Shown in pieces: positions 5,378 to 7,517 of a DNA stretch of 7,517 bases (position 1 is the first letter of the stretch; each line of letters starts with the position of its first letter). The notes under the pieces were generated by a model, which saw only the letters and a program-made list of their open reading frames with translations, searched no databases and was not told the DNA's origin. This stretch comes from Firmicutes bacterium UBA7709 (GTDB lineage Bacteria; Bacillota_A; Clostridia; Peptostreptococcales; Anaerovoracaceae): contig DLFX01000132.1 of the NCBI GenBank assembly GCA_002482405.1, positions 11,671 to 19,187 of the forward strand, read 5' to 3'. Made by a program: the position numbers and the translations under genes.

Positions 5378-6745
5378 TTACCATCCGTATTTTTCAGTAT
5401 CCCATCTCTTGACTACCTGCTCCTGTCTGACGTAGACGAGACTGTGCTCCTCCACATCCTTGTCCAGCACGACTCCGGCTCCTATGACGCTATATGCGCC
5501 CACCTTGCAGCCGGGCATAAGGATGGCGTTTACTCCGGTGCGGCAATAATCCCCAAGATAGACGGCATTTGCAAAGCTTTGAGGCACCTCTTTCCTGCCT
5601 TTCACGCTGTGGGTTGTCTCCCCGTCATCGAAGCGCAGCGTACCGCACACCGTCGCAGCTCCTATGTCGGTATAACTTCCGATCGCGCCGTAAAACTCAC
5701 CATAGTGGGATAGATAAGACTTATTCATAATCATGCCGCCCAGAAACTCCGCTCCGTGGTCTACGATACAGTTTGAACCGATATATGCGCCCCCTGATAT
5801 CTTGCAGTAATTCATTATCCTTGTGCTGTCGCCGATGATTGCCGGACCTTCGATGATGGCGCCGTTATCGATCAGAGTGTTGTCACCGGCGATGAGGTTT
5901 CCTTTGATGACCACACGGGCGCCTATGTATGAATTCCTTCCGAGCCTGACAAATCCCCTGACATCCGCCTGATCCGATATTCCCGCGCCCTCCGCGAGCT
6001 CGTTTTGAGTCAGCTCGCCGCACCGCAGTCCGCACATGTGCTCGTTGGCATCCAGCATGTGCCACGGCTTGTCGATATCAAAGAAATGCCCCGCGCATTC
6101 CAGGGCGCAGATCCGGTTATCCCCCATATATTTCAAAAGACCGGCTTCCAGATATCTTTCTCTTGGAACTGCCACACCTACCTTTACATCGGGAAAATAG
6201 TCCGGAGTTTTCCGGATACAGTCGAGCGCCCCGTCATCCAGCACGAAGCCGGCAAATCTGTGAGTGATCACATCTCCTCTGTAGTGTGCCCCTATGGTCA
6301 CAACGTGTCCGCCGTCGATTGAAGCCCCGATCCAGTTGCGGGAAGTCTCCGGAAGCTTTTGCAGGAGGACCGTCACCGGTCCGGCTCCATACAGCGCTTC
6401 CATATCTGTTCTTGAAACGATGGTATCTCCGTAAAGCACCATAAAATCCTTCGCCGCCGAAAGCATCCGGGCCCCGCTCACAAGGCTGTCGGAGGTTCCC
6501 AGGCTGTCGTCAGTCTCTGCGAATTTGATGAAGGACAGTCCGGCGAGGCTTTCCCTTATCCCTCTGGCGCTCCCCTTGTCGGTGACAACCACGGCCTCCT
6601 CACAGCCCAGCTCAGATAAAACTTCGGCATTGTACCGTATGAGCGGCTTTCCGGCTATCTCCAAGGTTGCCTTTGAGCGTACCGTACTATATGGAAACAG
6701 CTTGCTCCCTTTGCCTGCCGCAAGTATAACGACTCTCTTTTTCAA
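5378..6745 (-). CDS. Sugar-1-phosphate nucleotidylyltransferase with left-handed beta-helix domain (GlmU/ST0452-like)
   Basis: This predicted 455-aa two-domain enzyme couples a nucleotidyltransferase fold with a hexapeptide acyltransferase-like domain, as in GlmU and archaeal bifunctional homologues. The N-terminal domain opens with VVILAAGKGSKLFPYS (5-20), the nucleotide-binding loop, and has LYGDTI with metal-ligand candidate D107. FDIDKPWHMLDAN (222-234) is a hallmark before the helix domain. From about 255 onward run hexapeptide repeats (IGAR.VIKGN.IAGDNTLIDNGA). They continue to NKSYLSHYGEFYGAIGSYTD (341-360), with H347 a candidate catalytic base, and end at VGAYSVIGAGVVLDKDV. The start is taken as TTG at 6745, because GGGGAGG lies 7 nt upstream and the family motif begins right after; an in-frame ATG at 6799 would overlap the preceding gene. 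The substrate is probably a hexosamine- or hexose-1-phosphate. Whether the acetyltransferase half is active cannot be told. Confidence 0.92.
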   Translation of the reverse strand: MKKRVVILAAGKGSKLFPYSTVRSKATLEIAGKPLIRYNAEVLSELGCEEAVVVTDKGSARGIRESLAGLSFIKFAETDDSLGTSDSLVSGARMLSAAKDFMVLYGDTIVSRTDMEALYGAGPVTVLLQKLPETSRNWIGASIDGGHVVTIGAHYRGDVITHRFAGFVLDDGALDCIRKTPDYFPDVKVGVAVPRERYLEAGLLKYMGDNRICALECAGHFFDIDKPWHMLDANEHMCGLRCGELTQNELAEGAGISDQADVRGFVRLGRNSYIGARVVIKGNLIAGDNTLIDNGAIIEGPAIIGDSTRIMNYCKISGGAYIGSNCIVDHGAEFLGGMIMNKSYLSHYGEFYGAIGSYTDIGAATVCGTLRFDDGETTHSVKGRKEVPQSFANAVYLGDYCRTGVNAILMPGCKVGAYSVIGAGVVLDKDVEEHSLVYVRQEQVVKRWDTEKYGW

Positions 6746-6752
6746 TTTATCG

Positions 6753-6759
6753 CCTCCCC
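6753..6759 (-). promoter_or_regulatory. Shine-Dalgarno GGGGAGG setting the TTG start of the nucleotidyltransferase
   Basis: GGGGAGG is separated by CGATAAA (7 nt) from TTG at 6745-6743. No comparable SD precedes the longer ATG frame at 6799, whose extra 18 residues are basic and unlike the family N-terminus. Confidence 0.85.
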
Positions 6760-6761
6760 GT

Positions 6762-6992
6762 TTACCGCTCCTCCGCAACGACCTGGAAATACAAGGCATT
6801 GCCGAAATCGGTATCTCTTATCAGCTTTTTTGTGATATCCACGGCCAATGTGCTGTCGGGGCCCGTTACCTCAAATTCCAGCCGCATGCCGTTTTTTGAA
6901 ATGAATTTATATTCCACGTCCGCATCTTTATAACCATCCAGTGTTCCGACGATCCTGTCCCCCATCAAAGGAGAATTGATTATTACCTTAAT
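6762..6992 (-). CDS. Small conserved-looking protein of unknown function, apparent ATT start
   Basis: I do not recognise this family. Read from ATT at 6992 it is 76 aa and begins (M)KVIINSPLMGDRIVGTLDG, with alternating hydrophobic residues like a leading beta strand; it ends FQVVAEER. It has no signal peptide, transmembrane segment or cysteine, and appears to be a small soluble alpha/beta protein. The start is chosen because AAAAGGAGG lies 8 nt before ATT, while the first canonical starts (TTG at 6968, ATG at 6965) have no SD and would cut off the strand KVIINSPL. It lies 27 nt after the DUF871 stop and 16 nt before the TTG of the nucleotidyltransferase, so it belongs to the operon. It is in the same frame as the upstream gene after its TAG. 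It might be a regulatory or carrier-type partner of the sugar enzymes, but nothing in the sequence proves a role. Confidence 0.78.
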   Translation of the reverse strand: MKVIINSPLMGDRIVGTLDGYKDADVEYKFISKNGMRLEFEVTGPDSTLAVDITKKLIRDTDFGNALYFQVVAEER

Positions 6993-7000
6993 TGGAACCG

Positions 7001-7009
7001 CCTCCTTTT
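7001..7009 (-). promoter_or_regulatory. Strong Shine-Dalgarno AAAAGGAGG upstream of an ATT codon
   Basis: The minus strand reads AAAAGGAGG, then CGGTTCCA (8 nt), then ATTAAGGTA. There is no ATG, GTG or TTG at a usable distance; the nearest in-frame TTG is 32 nt past the SD. This makes ATT the best start candidate for the 76-aa gene. Confidence 0.75.
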
Positions 7010-7019
7010 CATAACAAGC

Positions 7020-7517
7020 CTATAATTCCACGAGCTTGAACCTGTTTTTTCCGTATTTTATGCACTCAAGAAGCCTGACTCCGAAAGGATGGACAAAACC
7101 GATCACATTGGCTTCCGCGGAGCTTCCCATGTCCTGCAGCGCAATCTGAAGCTCACCCATATAATGAGAGCTGTCGCTGTTGTTGAGCGATATCGCGTAT
7201 CTGTTCCGGGGAGCGCAGTAGCACGGAGAGACATGCAGGCCCCTTGAGCCGGTGGCCCGTATGAGCTGCTCAGGTTGATCGACCCGCGAGATAAATTCCA
7301 TAGAAAGAAGTCTGCGCTTGACCTCATCCTCTATATATCTGTGAAAAACAACGGGTATCTCGACATATTCTTCGCGCGCACACCTTGACATGTCTTCAAG
7401 CTCCTCGCCGCTTGCCATGCCATCGCCTGTGAGCACATAGTCAAATCCTTCGGCAAACAGCTCCGCCATTGCAATATGCGGTGGTATGTATCTGTGCGCT
7501 TCCACGGTGCAGACCCT
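7020..7517 (-). CDS. DUF871/MupG-like protein, C-terminal part (N-terminus outside window)
   Basis: The frame is open at the right edge and shows 165 C-terminal residues ending NRFKLVEL, TAG. Recognisable DUF871 features are VEAHRYIPPHIAMAEL at the start of the visible part (end of the TIM-barrel-like domain), VLTGDGMASGEEL, and then the C-terminal cyclophilin-like domain with YMGELQIALQDM (visible residues 119-130) and ANVIGFV. Family members include MupG, the cytoplasmic 6-phospho-N-acetylmuramidase that cleaves MurNAc-6-phosphate-GlcNAc during cell-wall recycling in Gram-positives. The identification rests on recalled family motifs; the catalytic N-terminal half is not visible, so the specificity is unproven. 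It is the first visible gene of an operon with the 76-aa protein, the nucleotidyltransferase and the SIS protein, which fits amino-sugar salvage. Confidence 0.82.
   Translation of the reverse strand, partial: RVCTVEAHRYIPPHIAMAELFAEGFDYVLTGDGMASGEELEDMSRCAREEYVEIPVVFHRYIEDEVKRRLLSMEFISRVDQPEQLIRATGSRGLHVSPCYCAPRNRYAISLNNSDSSHYMGELQIALQDMGSSAEANVIGFVHPFGVRLLECIKYGKNRFKLVEL

Noticed and set aside
6746..6799. Longer nucleotidyltransferase starting at ATG 6799
   Set aside because: It would overlap the end of the 76-aa gene and adds basic residues unlike the family; the TTG at 6745 has a strong SD at 7 nt and the fold begins directly there.
6993..7022. TAG read-through fusing the DUF871 gene to the 76-aa protein, since both are in the same frame
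   Set aside because: The DUF871 protein ends at its normal C-terminus (FKLVEL) and an excellent SD lies between the stop and the small gene, so separate initiation is simpler.
1..7517. CRISPR arrays, tRNA/rRNA genes, riboswitches, prophage attachment sites
   Set aside because: No regularly spaced repeats, cloverleaf-like segments or rRNA-like stretches were seen, and there is no long leader region upstream of a host gene within the window.

Overview
The window looks like chromosome from a Bacillota (Firmicutes) bacterium, probably a Clostridia- or Paenibacillus-like Gram-positive. The evidence is strong AGGAGG-type ribosome binding sites, GTG/TTG (and possibly ATT) starts, an S-layer-homology (SLH) surface protein, and moderate GC. 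All five host genes and one partial gene lie on the minus strand. A single insertion sequence sits among them in the opposite orientation.

Right to left, in the direction of host transcription: (i) 7517-7020, the C-terminal part of a DUF871/MupG-like protein (phospho-muramidase family); (ii) 6992-6762, a 76-aa protein of unknown function that seems to start at ATT behind a strong Shine-Dalgarno (SD); (iii) 6745-5378, a sugar-1-phosphate nucleotidylyltransferase with a left-handed beta-helix C-terminus (GlmU/ST0452-like); (iv) 5353-4634, a SIS-domain phosphosugar-binding protein (COG4821/UPF0309-like). Gaps of 16-27 nt make these four an evident operon, plausibly for amino-sugar or muropeptide metabolism. 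Next come (v) 2969-1407, a secreted SLH protein with a beta-solenoid-like middle and a short propeller-like C-terminus, and (vi) 1390 to beyond the left edge, a second secreted protein with the same propeller-like motifs. Genes v and vi are 16 nt apart.

Between iv and v sits a complete IS110-family element on the plus strand, about 2982-4605, with a 403-aa DEDD/Ser transposase and a roughly 280-nt non-coding left end. That left end can be read as a bridge RNA. It has a 5' hairpin and then two internal loops. The first loop (3072-3125) carries TCCTCC and ATTAAAG, which match the left target flank (plus core C) and complement the right target flank including the CT core. The second loop (3145-3209) carries TGCAGG and AACAG, which match the element's right end and complement its left end including the core. 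These four independent matches fix both ends and the CT core (2982-2983 and 4604-4605). Joining the ends in a circle would place TTGACT and TACTAT 17 nt apart, a sigma70-like promoter facing the bridge RNA.

The reconstructed empty target (TTCCTC-CT-TTAAT) is the complement of the SD of the SLH gene. The bridge RNA is therefore apparently programmed to a ribosome binding site, and the insertion rebuilds AGGAGG so the SD survives. Removing the element leaves only about 42 nt between the SIS stop and the SLH start, so the insertion probably split one transcription unit.
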